Shown in pieces: positions 45,721 through 63,854 of a stretch of DNA of 64,000 nt. The position numbers and the translations under genes are program-made. The stretch covers positions 248,001 to 312,000 of the forward strand of contig NC_045430.1 in assembly GCF_902635505.1 (NCBI RefSeq), read 5' to 3'. The stretch comes from Sarcophilus harrisii (Eukaryota; Chordata; Mammalia; Dasyuromorphia; Dasyuridae). The notes below the pieces were generated by a model that was not told where the DNA came from, did no database searches, and saw only the letters and a list, made by a program, of their open reading frames with translations. Positions within the stretch are counted from its first letter, which is position 1; each line of letters opens with the position of its first letter.

Positions 45721-47400
45721 TACAATTCTAAATGTACTTTCTCTTTTTTCCTTTCATCTCTGCCCTTGAATGGAGAATCTCTTCTTATCTTGAGAATAAA
45801 TCTTACCACTTGCATTCCACATGTTTTTCTTGTCTCCCTTGGCTGATTCCCTTCTTTCTCTTCTCCTCCCTTCCCTCTATAAATGCTTTCCTGGTCTGCC
45901 CCAAGTCCCTACAGAATATTGTTATTTGACTGTGTACTCTCAACGGGCCTGAGATTCAGAGAAGCACTGAATCTATATCCCAAGAACCTGAATCTGCTCC
46001 ACCTAACAAGTAGCACTGGGATCCTGGCCCATGACATTCTATCTAGGAGGCTCTAGTCACAATGGGAGATGTGGAAGAGGAGAGAAGAGGGAGCTCCTGG
46101 AGGATGCCCTTAACTGTTTTTTTTTTCAAAAATGAGGTATAAAGTTCTTAGTTGACAGAGTTGAGGGAGGAAAGCAATGAAAGGATTGAGGAGGGGTGAG
46201 CAGGTTTGGGAGATCTGCTGCGGAGAGTGGGTGAGTGAGCAATGAGGGTGATCTATCTTCTTGGAGTCACAGGGGAGAGTTGAGTGCCGGGTGGATCCCA
46301 AGGGTATCCAAGGAGGATGAGCATCTCCGGTGTGAGGGCTTGCCAAATGGTTCTGGGTACATTCATAGTGTGACACCTTGAACATCAAACTTTTTAGTGA
46401 GTCATTTGGGACTCATTAAATGAAAACAATTGGCAAAGTGATCTGGAAAAGTCAAAGCTGCCTCAATGAGCCTGGATGGTGGCTTTACCTGGCAAATCCA
46501 TCTGGGCTTTGTCTAAGGGGCCTCTTCCCCTCCCAGAGGCCGGCTCTCTCCTATCCAGTCTATATGTGGCCTGGTGATCCAGTATTTATAGGACTAAGGT
46601 TGTTCATCTGCAAAAGGATCCCTGAGTTCAGGTGCAGGCAGGTAATGGACCGCCTCTGATGTTTCAGGGTAAAACAATTCCCAGCCCTGTGCAGGGGAAA
46701 GGCTCCCTAGATCAGCATCCTGTTTATAGCAGAAAGCCCCAGGCAATCGGAGCAGATAACCCACATGATGCTCCATAAAGAATCTGCTCCTTCAGAAAAA
46801 GAGAGAAGAAGTGAAGGGGGGAGGAGAGTGGGGATGACAAAAGGGAAGAGAAACACCTAGGAGGGAGAGAGAAGATGCAAACGATAAAAACGAGATATTT
46901 CTCCTTGGAAACCATGTTAGCAATTGTGCCCTCCTTGAAATCTTTATGAAATTGCCACAGTGCCCAGAGGGCACTGGATTTGAGCCTCCAATAAAAATAG
47001 CTGGTTTGGGAATTCCTGCAGCAAGCCCCAGGATCTTGGGCTTCCTAAGAGCAATCAAGCTTGGAGGGCAAGAAGAGCCTGGAGGGCGAAGGATATCCCA
47101 TCTCGGGATCTCAAGCAGGTCTGCAAGTTCTCTGAGATCTTTCCAATCCTGAAGTCTGAGCTAGATTTGTAAGCCTTGAATAGGGGTGTAAAGGAGCCAT
47201 TACTGAAATTATATGAGGCTGATTCAGAAAGGGAACAGTTTGGGAAGAGGAAGAATCATGAATAATCACACTTAAAGCAATGGTGGATAAATCTGAGAAG
47301 CTAATTCCTGGTAGGAGAAGGTTGTAATCCTTTGGAATGGTCAAAGATTGGAAAATGGAAAGCATTTTGGCAGAAATTAGGTTTAGACCAACAACTTATA
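45721..47400. repeat. Duplicon E, P and R blocks, truncated before Ras
   Basis: P block from 46,112 and R block from 46,455, ending at about 47,400 within AGGTTTAGACCAAC. The Ras part is missing. This is the right edge of the duplication array. Confidence 0.8.
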
Positions 47401-48116
47401 CCACAATCCACAAGAAGTTCCAAATGATGAAAACATTAAGTTACACCATTTAAAAAAATACAATCACATTAGTAAATTTTTTTTTGGTGAGGTGGGGATC
47501 TAAAGTGTGCGTTCAGGACATGTTGACAACTTGGTGATGTGTTGGTTGGTTTTAATTAACTATGTTTCCCCTTTTTGTCTAAATGAAAGGATAGTGTGCT
47601 GTGTAAGGAAGTGGGGGAGACTCCTGTATGAGGGTGATATGAAAACATAAGATAGAGATTTTATAGGAAACTGAAAGGGAATGTGTTCCAATACCCTTGT
47701 TTTCCACGAGGAAAGTTGAGGATGGTTGAATGAATGAAGCCTTTAAGGTTCTGGAAAAGTGAAGAGATCCATGGCCCTGGAAATGATTTAATCGGCCCAG
47801 AGGAAAAAGATCAGCACCTCTACTTATTACGGATTTTAAAAAAAGGAAGATAGAGAAAAAATGCTTTAAAAGGCAGTACTTTCAATAACCCCAAAGCATT
47901 ACACTTTTTTCTAAGGAGGAACTTAAAAATTCTTATAATGTCAGCCCTTTTCTGTTGGCACATTTAAAAGAAAGCCCTCTCAACACAGCATTTTCACTCT
48001 TTTTCTTGTTGTTGTTGTTTGCTTTCATTTTATTTTGTTTCTCTCTCTCTTTTTTTTTACTGGTTTGATTTGCTTTTTCTTGTGTGGCACAATAATTGTA
48101 TAAATATGTATACATA
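47401..48116. other. Non-coding stretch at the array edge
   Basis: Single-copy, no gene seen. Confidence 0.5.
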
Positions 48117-48209
48117 GGGGCAGCTAAGTGCCACAGTGGGTAGAGATCTGATACTTACACTTAAACACTTCCTAGCTGTGTGATCCTGGGCCAGTCACTT
48201 AACCTCAAT

Positions 48210-48212
<3 letters not shown>
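48117..48212 (+). mobile_element. tRNA-derived marsupial SINE, sense
   Basis: Starts GGGGCAGCTAAGTGCCACAG and carries CTAGCTGTGTGATCCTGGGC and CACTTAACCTCAATTGCC. It is followed by a TA repeat. Confidence 0.85.

Positions 48213-48250
<38 letters not shown>
48213..48250. repeat. TA microsatellite
   Basis: About 19 TA units, grown at the SINE tail. Confidence 0.95.
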
Positions 48251-48253
<3 letters not shown>

Positions 48254-48375
48254 AATACATATATATATGCATATGAGGAAGCTGAGGCTGAAAGCAGTTA
48301 AGTCATTTGTCCAAAGGAAATGTGAAGGGCAGAACCGAACTCTGCTCTTCTAGACTCCAAATCTGGGCCTCTAAC
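48251..48375 (+). mobile_element. MIR-like fragment
   Basis: GAGGAAGCTGAGGCTGAAAG, CATTTGTCCAAAGG and CAGAACCGAACTCTG resemble the MIR 3' half. Confidence 0.55.
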
Positions 48376-48905
48376 TGTTTTGCCACAATTCCCTTTTATT
48401 GTCCTAACTCAGTTTCCCCAGTTGTCCTGACTCAGTTTCCCTAAATTGTCCTGCCTCGGTTTCCCTGAATTGTTTTGTTTCAGTTCCTAATTGTTCTGCT
48501 CAATCCCGCAGTACCACCCCTCCCTCCTAATTAACACGATCCAGATAAGGAGAAAAAACTTCTCTTAGACATCATGACCTCAGCCCTTCCCAACTTATCA
48601 GAATTCCTGGTGCCTCCCCCAACCCTGTCAGAACCGGATTGATGGTCTGCTCTCTCCCACTCTCAGTGCTCTGATTCTGCCCCTACCTCAGTCTACCCCT
48701 TGGTAACTTGGAGCCTCATGCATATATATGTCATTGAACACTCACATCGTCGCTGGATTCAGGGACACCATAAAATCATTCAGCCCTGGACCAAACTATG
48801 GGTCCATTCGTTTGGTCCCAGTAAATCTCTCCCTTTCAGATAAAATATGAAAAACTCTCTAATCTCTATCTTGCCTCAATTTCTCTGGCATTACATAACT
48901 GCTCT
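48376..48905 (+). mobile_element. Solo LTR, same family as 3,448
   Basis: Starts TGTTTTGCCACA and ends TCTGGCATTACA. It has a 4-base duplication TAAC on both sides (48,372-48,375; 48,906-48,909). The 5' part has repeated CCTGACTCAGTTTCCC-type units. Fossil, class I-like; no internal genes. Confidence 0.85.
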
Positions 48906-49746
48906 GCTCTACTGCCTTTCGTGTTGCATATTTGGCTCATAACCTGGCCACCTAGTAAAGGCTCCAACCTTTTAGGGGGGAGGGAGTGAGGGAACCTTCT
49001 TTTTTTTGGAAGAACAGACCTTTGCCCTGTATCTCCTGCTCTCCAAATGCGTGCAGAGCACGTGTCTTTGGTCCCACGCGCAGGCTTCCATATTCATCTC
49101 CATGAAACTCTGTTCCTGGATCCAGCCCTTCATGACTGACCAGCCATTGGTCAGTCAGTCCACAAGCATTTATTAAGTGTAAGGTCTGGAGAGAGAAAAA
49201 ACAGACCCCGAAGGGGAGTTTACAAGCCAGCAGGGGAAACAGCCCCCAAACAACTCTGTGTAAACACGTTAGGCCAGAGAAATCAGAAGGGACCAGTAGC
49301 TGGCAGGGGCTAGAATTAGGGGCGTCGGGAAGGGCCTCAGTTTTCCCTTCCCCTACAACGCCCCATGAAGGGATCACTTCGCAACCACTCCAGATTCAAT
49401 GGGCAGGAAAAGCACCAAGAAATAAATGGGAATGAAAGGGAAGTAATGACCTCCCTGGGTCCTGGGGATGCCATTGTCCAAAGTACTCAAGCCAAACTGG
49501 AGGAGGAAGTGTTAGGAACAAAGGGGATGTTTTCTGGGCGACATGGCCATAAGGTCCGGGCACCATGGAAGCTTCCCCGCTGCCCAGCTGCTGGGGTCCC
49601 GGAGAGAATGTGGGAGCAGGCGGGTTCAGAACAGGGGAGATCATCGGGGGAAGATGAGCCCAGCTTTGGACACTGTGTTTAAGACAATCTGGGAGACATC
49701 CTTTTGGAAAGGCCCTTAAGAGATGAAAATCTCAGCAAGTGGGACG
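48906..49746. other. Non-coding stretch with worn SINE
   Basis: No gene. Around 49,150-49,260 the phrase CCACAAGCATTTATTAAGTG followed by GAGTTTACAAGCCAGCAGGGG fits an old interspersed repeat. A 141-codon reverse frame has no family signature. Confidence 0.5.
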
Positions 49747-50378
49747 GACAAGAGAGAGTCAGAGAGACAGAGAGAGAAGCAGAGACAGAGAAACAGAGAG
49801 AGAGACAGAGAGAGAAAGAAACAGATAGAGGGACATAGAGAGAAACAGAGACAAAGAGAGAGTGAAGCAGAAACAGAGAAAGAAACAGAGACAGAGATAG
49901 AGAAAGAAACAGAGAGAGGGACAGAGAGAGAAAGAAACAGGGACAAAGAGAGAGAGAGAAAAGCAGAAACAGAGACAGAGATAGAGAAAGAAACAGAGAG
50001 AGGGACAGACAGAGAAAGAAACAGACACACAGAGAGAAGCAGAAACATGAAACAGAGACAGCGATAGAGAAAGAAACGGACACACAGAGAGAAGCAGAGA
50101 GAGAAAGAAACAGAGACAGAGATAGAGAAAGAAACAGAGAGAGGGACACAGAGAGAGAAAGAAACAGAGACAAAGAGAGAAAGAGATAGACACACAGACA
50201 GACAGAGAGAAAGAAACAGAGACAAAGAGAGAGAGAAGCAGAGGCAGAGAAAGAAACAGAGAGAAGGACACACAGAGAGAAGCAGAGACAGAGAGAACAG
50301 AAAGAGGGACAGAGAGAGAAAGAAACAGACAAAGAGCGAGTCAGAGAGACAGAGAAAGAGAAGCAAAGACAGAAAGAA

Positions 50379-50442
<64 letters not shown>
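49747..50442. repeat. GA-rich satellite (GAGACAGA/AAGAAACAGA)
   Basis: Nearly 700 bases of almost pure purine on the plus strand, ending in a perfect GA run of more than 50 bases. Long reverse-strand frames (Ser-Leu repeats) and plus frames (Arg-Glu repeats) are by-products. Such purine tracts can form triplex DNA. Confidence 0.95.
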
Positions 50443-50444
<2 letters not shown>

Positions 50445-51983
50445 CAAACAAGAAGATAACAAAGAAGCAGGAGCAGGAAGATAAATTTAGAGGGAAAAGT
50501 TGAAAAAATAAGTGCTACACGTCCCTGATATGCTCATTTTTATGGCTTGGAGGTAGAGTTGAGGAGTGGTCTGCCTTTGACTTTGTGTCCAGATGCAGTG
50601 TCCATAGTTCGCTGGGCAGAGGTGAAGGAGGGAATGTGTGTGAGATATGGAGAATCTTCCAAAGGTGAGTTGTTAGTGGCAGATGCCCAATTCTGATCTG
50701 CACGTGCAGCCTTATCTGCAGCCTTATCTGCAGCCTTAGCATCCTGCTCACATAGAGTAAACTGGGCAGCATAGCCTGAAGGAAGAAATCTAGCACTTCT
50801 AACGACACCATTCCCAAGGCCAGGAGGATTTAGGATAATTGTTACATTCTTCCTAAAATCTATACCACAGCCCTCTTAACTATCCTACCTGGATTTTATA
50901 TTTTAATTTTCTATCAAGTTTCTTTAGGTTGAAAATAAAAAATCAAGCAAACAGAAAGATAAGCTAGAGGTAGCGTGCTCCTTTAGGGGATTTGGATTCA
51001 GAAAGATGTGAATTTGGTCTCTCTGTAGAGGTTTTTATTTAGGTAATCCTAGGTAAATGACAATCTCTCCTCCTCATTTTCCTCAGCTATAAAATGAGAG
51101 AGAAGAGTGGCTATCATATAGGGTTGTTGTGAGGATATTAGGTGATGTATAAACTTATTTACATACCCTAAACCCATAGATAAATATGATTTATTCTTAT
51201 CACTTCACATCTGTAAACATCCTGGGCTCTGATAGGCGACCCCTCCGACTTTCTTTTGCCCCAAAACAGGCCCCCACCTCATTTCCGGGCCACAAGCTCC
51301 AAGCCAAGCTGTCTCTTCCTCCCTGCCCTTTTCCAGCTCCCTTTTATGTGTTATCTTGCCTTTATTAGACTGAAAACTCATTGAGGGCAGGAACCCTCTG
51401 GCTTCCTTGCCTGTGTATAGCCAGGGCAGTTTTCAGAGTCTAATAGGCATGTAATAAATAACACTATTAATCTCTGTTAACAGTTGAGGGAAAATCATCT
51501 CTCATTATTACTGCAATTTTACTTCTCAAGTCAAAGCAGTGAATCTAACAGGTGATATTTATGAGCTGATGATCTACAGTACAAACGATGATGAGTTTTC
51601 ATATTTTGATTTAATTAAAAGTCAATAACCTAACCTGGTGCTTTACGAAGATGATCTTATTTGGTCCTCAGAAGCCTCAGGAGGGAAGCGAGGCATTTTA
51701 CTGGAGGGAAGGACAAGGAGGCAAACGCTGAGTGACCTTACCTGGGGTCACACTGGCAGCACTTAGAATTCTGGCCTTAACTCCAAGTCCTGGGTCTCAG
51801 ACCTCTAGCTAACTAGCTATTGATTAATAATCAAAGACTATAAATTCTTCTCTGTAAGAAGGTCTGCCTTGCCCTGGGACTTGCTCCTGTGGAACCTTCG
51901 TGCTTCTCTTTGCTCAGCATAAAACGAGGTGCTTGGACTTCCCAGAGTCTTTCTAGCTTGAGCCCAGATCCCCCTCATAGTAG
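50443..51983. other. Non-coding stretch with MIR pieces
   Basis: No gene. A MIR-like antisense piece lies at about 51,060-51,150 and a sense one at about 51,640-51,810 (GCTTTACGAAGATGATCTTATT, GACCTTACCTGGGGTCACACTG). Confidence 0.55.
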
Positions 51984-52320
51984 TAATTTACCACAGTTCT
52001 CTTTTATTGTCCTCACTCAGTTTCCCTAATTATCCTGACTCAATTTCCCTAAATTGTTCTATCTCAGTTTCCTTAACTGTTCTGCCTCAATCCCCTTTAG
52101 AATTTATAGCCTCCCCCCCCCCCATAGTGACAGAACCAAATGGTTCTGAAAAACTTCCTGCTCTTCTTTGTTTGAAAAAGATATAAAAAGATTTGGGATT
52201 CTCACATTTGTCATTGGGTACTTTGAGACCAGAGCCCTATCCAGTCGATTATACTTTCCAATGAATAAAATATTAAAAACTCTCTAATCTCTCTCTTGCC
52301 TCAGTTTCTCCGGCGCTACA
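51984..52320 (+). mobile_element. Solo LTR, same family, shorter
   Basis: Aligned from ACCACAGTTCTCTTTTATTG to the end CTCCGGCGCTACA. Flanks GTAG and GTAA fit a worn 4-base duplication. Shorter than the relatives at 3,448 and 48,376 through loss of the middle. Fossil. Confidence 0.75.
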
Positions 52321-54551
52321 GTAAGTCAAGTTCTATGTTGAGTTTCTCTAGTCTTGCCCTTTATACTTGAGCAGGCCAGGCCATGTGCTAACGACATCAT
52401 GCTACAAAAATGTTCCCTTGCATTTCCTTTTGGTGTAACGGGAGCCAACAGGTTTAGAGAGGATTAGAGGTGGGAGGTCTTCTACCAAGAAAATGGAAAT
52501 GAAATCATAAGGAGTGAATGTGATTCTTTGATTATTCTTCTCTGAAGTAGATCTGGGTCAGTGTTCACATCTAATAGGAAGAGAGCAGGAGGGTCAGAGA
52601 AACAGAGGCAAGGGGAGGGGGCAGAGCATCTCAGGCCTGATAAAAAAGCTAGTGCCCAGGCAGGAGACCGGACAGAGAAGGCTGTATGTGTGGTTGTTGT
52701 TACTCTGCAGCTCTTTATGACACCATTTGTTGGCAGATACTGGAGTGTATCTCCAGCTTAATTTACAGATGAGGAGCCTGAAGCAGAGCTGGGTGACTGG
52801 CTTAGGGACACACTGCCACTGATTGAGCTTAGATTTGACCACAGGAAGAAGAGTCTGCCTTACCCTCATCCCTCACTCCATCCTACCCACTGTGCAGTTT
52901 AGCTACCCCTTTGGGGGCGGAAAGAGCATTGACTGGTGGCCATGTGCCATTGCTGTCATTAGCTGACTAAACTGGCTGACCTCGGGACCCTGATCACTAC
53001 TGTTCTCTATACCAGTAAAAAGCAAAGAATTAATTCGGCCTGACGGTTTTAAACCTGCATCTCCAAACACTGTTCTGTTCACATCTTCCTGTGTTCTCTT
53101 CCAGTCCTTCAAAGGCTCCCTCTTTTACCCTAGTTTTTTGAGTCATCATCACCATCACTTATCACTCTTTTCCTCCCTAATTATCACCTCCCACAGTATT
53201 TTAAATCCTCTTTTGTGACAATGAGAATAATCCTGAGCAAGTCCCTTACTCCCGTTTCTCTCAGTTTCCTCAAGTGTAAAATGGAAACAATGACAGAATT
53301 TACCTTGCAGGGTTTTTGTAAAGCATTTAGCACATAGTAGGTACTATAGAAATTCCCCTTCCCTCCCTTTGACTCTTCCCTTGGGACATATGGGAAAAGA
53401 AAATGGGTTTCTAAAAAGATTATAAAAAGCTCTGAGGTATAAAGGAGTCGAATTGAGGAAATATTGGGAGAATGATCGAATAGTTTTAGGGAAGCAGGTC
53501 ATGAGCTGTGAAAATGGTATGGGAGAGGAAGTAGGGGATGGAGAGAGAAAAAAACAAAGAAATGGGTCATCGGCGAGCAATAGATGGAAGGACTGCTGAG
53601 CCCCTGAGTAATGATAGAATGTCGCCATGACACGTCCAGTGGGTATGACTTGACCAGGGGGAAAATGTGAGATCACAAGAAAAGATGGAGGGGCTCCGCA
53701 GTGAATGAAAGGCAGTAAAGAATGTCTACACGCACTCCAATGGCTCCCATCATTCAATCAACCAACATTTATTAAGCATCTCTGTATCAGGCACTGTGAC
53801 AAGCTGGGGATACAAAAAGAGGCAAAAGCCAGTCTGTCTTCAAGGAACTTACATTCTCATAAGGGAGACAACATGCAAACAAATACAGACAAAAATAATC
53901 AGAGAGGGAAAAACACTAAGGTGAAAATTTGGAAGTGACTAAAAAGGATGTGAATAAATAACTTTACTTCCATAATTCCAAATTGTGTTCCAGAATTTCT
54001 GGATCTTAGTTTTGTAGCCAAAGGCTAAATCAAAGTTTTTTTTTTTGTTTGTTTGTTTTTGTTTTTGTTTTTAGTGAGTTGGATAACATTAGCAGCATCT
54101 TAGATGAAGTGTACATATAGCTTTTTTGCTGCTTTTATAATCTTTTTTTTTTTTTTTTACCTTGGAGACTTCAGACCTTGAGGTCCTACTTAAATAATCC
54201 CCCAAATGGCTATTGTATTTATCTCTATCATAGGTCAATTTGATAGTGTGATAGTTGATGCTTTTCATAGCACAACATAGGGTTTCCTCCACTGAAGACC
54301 ACGGGATCTTCCTCTGTGACTGTCCTGGAGGAATAGAGCTAAGACAGGTTCTTGAAAACTAGGCCAACAAATTCTAACTCATTCTGCCTAAGGTAAATAA
54401 GTTACAAATACAACAGACCATGTCTACCTCACATATCACTAGACTCATGGTAGGAGGCCTGGTCAGGATTAATTTAATGGTCCCAGGAGTTCATTAAACT
54501 TTCTGTGGAGGACTGGCTGGGTTTCGATTGTTGTAATGAAAGAATATCCAT
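52321..54551. other. Non-coding stretch with old repeats
   Basis: No gene seen. A MIR in antisense at about 53,215-53,345 (CTCAGTTTCCTCAAGTGTAAAATG), and an old repeat at about 53,750-53,900 (CAACATTTATTAAGCATC, GGCACTGTGACAAGCTGGGG). The rest is unassigned. Confidence 0.55.
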
Positions 54552-54719
54552 GTTTTGTTGTTGTTGTTGTTTTTGTTTTTTGCTGAGGCAATTGGGGGTA
54601 AGTGACTTGCCTAGGGTCACACAGCTGGGAAGTGTTAAGTGTCTGAGGTCAAACTTTAACCCAGATCCTCCTGACTTCAGGGCTGGTGCTCTACCCACCG
54701 CACCACCTCGCTGCCCCCA
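54552..54719 (-). mobile_element. tRNA-derived marsupial SINE, near full length
   Basis: The reverse strand reads GGGGGCAGCGAGGTGGTGCG, then the GACTTCAGG/AGTGTTAAG body, then the AATTGCCTCAGC end and poly-A. This is the best preserved copy in the window. Confidence 0.9.
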
Positions 54720-54819
54720 TTATCTTTTTAAGCACTGCATTGTTATCGGATTGTTATTGTTTCATAGCTATTCGTCTTCTTCCTCTGGATTTACAGCATA
54801 TGGGTAAAAGAGGCGGGTA

Positions 54820-55496
54820 CGGTAAAGCTGCTTTTAAGTATGTATAAAGGAACAGGCTGATTTCAGAAAAACCTGGACTTAAACGTGAGCGGATGTTGAG
54901 TGAAGTTAGCGGAGTCTTGCACAGTAACGGTAAGGTGATGCGCCGATCAGCCCCCCTTCGCTCCTCAGCGATACTGTGATCCAAGATCATTCCAGCAGAC
55001 TTGGGATGGAAAGCGCTGTCTGTATTCAGAGAGAGCCATGCCAGGTATACTTATTGTGTATCTAAGTTCTATTTTAATATATTTAACATCTACTGGTCAT
55101 CCTGCCATCTAGGGGAGGGGGTGGGGGGGGGGGTAAGAGGTGAAAAATTGGAACAAGAGGTTTGGCAATTGTTAATGCTGTAAAGTTACCCATGTATATA
55201 TCCTGTAAATAAAAGGCTATTAAATAAAAAAAAAAAAAAAAAGAGAGAGAGAGCCATGAAGACTGCACGCACACTGAAGCATATTCTTTCACTTTTTTTT
55301 CCCTCTGCTGATTTCTCCCTTTTTTTCCACACTATGAATAATGGGGAAATGTTTTAAGTGATTATATATGAATAACATCAAATTTTTTTTACTATCTTGG
55401 GCAAACGAAGAGGGGGAAAATCTGGAACTGCCTTAAAAAGTTAATGTTGGAAACTATTTTAACATGTAATCAGAAAAAATAAAATACTAAGCGGAG
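54820..55496 (+). mobile_element. L1 3' end, sense
   Basis: TTTCAGAAAAACCTGGACTT and GTGATCCAAGATCATTCCAG are the ORF2 end and 3' UTR of marsupial L1. It continues after the nested element to AACATGTAATCAG and AATAAAATACTAAG. Broken. Confidence 0.75.
55041..55245 (+). mobile_element. Short young L1 3' end nested in the L1
   Basis: It is the sense version of the 3' UTR found at 32,770-32,945, ending AATAAA and a poly-A run. Duplications AGAGAGAGCCATG flank it at 55,028-55,040 and 55,246-55,258. Confidence 0.9.
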
Positions 55497-55833
55497 GGGG
55501 GGGTTGTTAAATAAACTGTTACAAATCATCCCCCAAAAAGCACAAAGGGTTATTGGCTGCAAATCTTCCAGAACTCCCCCGGATTTAACTCCTTGCAACC
55601 AGGCAGATGAGCCAGTGGGCGGTAACGTGTTTCCGACGGGGACCAAGAGCCCTGAAAGGCAGCTGTATGTGGGGTCCCTGCACTGTAGACGCGCTCGTAA
55701 CTTCCGCTGGGTCGCTGCCGTCGTTCTTAATCGTGCTTACTCAGGGTCGGCGTCGAGTTTTATTTTTTACATTATTCTTGCCCAGGCGGGAAGTTCGTTG
55801 CTCTCCCGCCCTGCTCCGAAGGAGCGCGAATAA

Positions 55834-55841
55834 ATGCAAAT
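55834..55841 (+). promoter_or_regulatory. Octamer motif ATGCAAAT
   Basis: A perfect octamer (POU/OCT binding consensus) at the 5' shoulder of the CpG island. Function unproven; one exact 8-mer can occur by chance. Confidence 0.4.
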
Positions 55842-55880
55842 AGCGTCGCTGCGCAGGATTCCCGCGCCTCCGTTGCCCCG

Positions 55881-55894
55881 CGGGCACGTGCCCG
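55881..55894. promoter_or_regulatory. Palindromic E-box CGGGCACGTGCCCG
   Basis: A 14-base perfect palindrome with a CACGTG core (55,885-55,890), the class bound by MYC/MAX and USF, within the CpG island. Confidence 0.55.
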
Positions 55895-57179
55895 GTTCTG
55901 GGCCGCGCGCAGAGCCCCGGGCGGGGCGCGGCTTCCGAGAACGTGGCTGCGGCTCCGGGCGGGGCGGGGGAGAGTGACAGGCGCGCGCGCGAGCGATAGG
56001 CGCGCGGTTTCCGGTGCGGATGCACGTAGCCCCTCGCAGGCCGAGAGGGGCGCGACGCGCGCGGGGCTCGCGACTCCCGGCGCAGCCCGTTGGAGGGAGA
56101 GGGCGCGTGCTCGCTGCGGACGCCCAGCAGCGCGCGAAGACCTGCGCGGCTTCCGGCTTGGGCCGCCGAGGGGCTTCTTCCCCTCCCCCCAAGGCCCTCC
56201 CAGCGTCCGCGAAGCCGGGCATGGCGCCAGAAATGCCCATCCGGTGGCTGTAGGGCCCCGTTCCGCCGGGGGGGAGGGGGCGGGCCAGGGCCCCACGGCC
56301 GGAAGCTCCCTTCAGCTCTAGAGCCGGAGGTGAGCCTGCGGCCGCGGGGACCGTCACAAAAATGAAGCAGACCCCCCCCAGCGTCGCCCTGCTTGGGGGG
56401 TGGGGGCGGGGTCGAGGGGCGCCCGCCGGTGGCTACTCTCTTCGGGCCCTTGGCGGCGCCGAATCCGAGGTGTGAGGGTGGGGCCTAAGGGGCGGGTTTG
56501 AAGCCGCGGGCGGGATTGGGAGGGGGTCTCCGCGTCCGGGGCAAAGGTAACCGGAAATGGGGGCCGGCGAGTGGACGGGCTCTCCCGCCTGGCTGGAAGG
56601 GCGCGCCGACAGGTGCCGGGCCTCCCGGCGGCCCAAAGGAGACACCGGTGCGTGGGCCCGCCCCGCCCCGCCCCGCCCCCGAGTCAGCTTTTCCCGTCGG
56701 GAGGCGGGCATTCACGCTGCAGCCGCAGTAAGCGCCGTTACTTGGCGGCTTTGGTGCCTTAGGAGACGCGGGCTCAGACCCGAGGGAGCTCCTCTGGCCC
56801 GCATCCGGCCACCGGGGGAACTGGGGCCGTAGAGAGTAGCCTGAGTTCCAAGTGGAGGGTTCGGTATCGGACTCTTTGGGGCCGGAGCGGCTGGAGATCG
56901 GCGGCCCGAGCTCTGCGGCTAACGCACTAACGGAGGCGCGCAATACACAGTGCGGGGGAGGTGTTTGGGATGCAGCAGCCTAAGGCGATCGCAGGCTACA
57001 TACAATGAGGCGAGGCTTAGGATCCTTGCACCCAGAGGCTTACCGGGAGCATACAATGAGGGGCGTGGGCTTGGCTGTTTGCACCTGTTGGGGACGGGCT
57101 TTTCGGAAACACTTCGCTGGTGGCGGGAACCGGATCAGCAGCCGAAAACGGGGAAGGGTACTCATACACTTGTTTTCAT

Positions 57180-57241
57180 CCACGGCTAAATTCAGGTTCT
57201 CTTGAGAAACTTGCAGGGTCCTTTTTGGTTCAGCACTCGCG
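57180..57241 (+). other. MDM2: Candidate non-coding exon 2 end of MDM2
   Basis: A donor-like CTCGCG|GTAAGC has its GT at 57,242, 180 bases before the clear exon 3. The frame leading into exon 3 is open, but no ATG is seen in the last 60 bases. The start of this exon is not determined. Confidence 0.35.
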
Positions 57242-57420
57242 GTAAGCAGCTTTTCTTTCCTGGCCACCCTGGGGTGCCGCATTTCTGTCTTCTGCCCTTT
57301 TCCTGGATCGTTTTACTCTTCATTTGTGAGCCTGGTCGTCGTCTTATTTTGTTCACTTCGGTGAACGCTTTAGGTTTTCTTAAATTTGTGTCATTTGTGT
57401 TTTTCAATTCCCGATTTTAG

Positions 57421-63854
<6,434 letters not shown>

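Larger units (their letters stand above)
55790..56960 (+). promoter_or_regulatory. MDM2: CpG-island promoter of MDM2 with candidate exon 1
   Basis: This dense CpG island lies right upstream of the MDM2 coding exons. It includes several GC boxes (CCCCGCCCCGCCCCGCCCCC near 56,660) and ETS-like CCGGAAG at about 56,299. A strong donor-like GCCGGAG|GTGAGC has its GT at 56,330 and is my best guess for the end of the non-coding exon 1. In eutherians the inner promoter P2 in intron 1 carries p53 elements; I could not find a clean pair of p53 half-sites by eye. Confidence 0.7.

Noticed and set aside
49716-50462. 248-codon Ser/Leu-rich reverse frame and the Arg/Glu-rich plus frame
   Set aside because: Direct translation of the GA satellite.
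55767-56357. 196-codon reverse frame in the MDM2 island
   Set aside because: CpG-island artefact; overlapping frames on both strands and no domain.
57386-57420. Upstream ATG in frame with MDM2 exon 3
   Set aside because: It lies in the intron before the acceptor at 57,420 and would not be in the mRNA.
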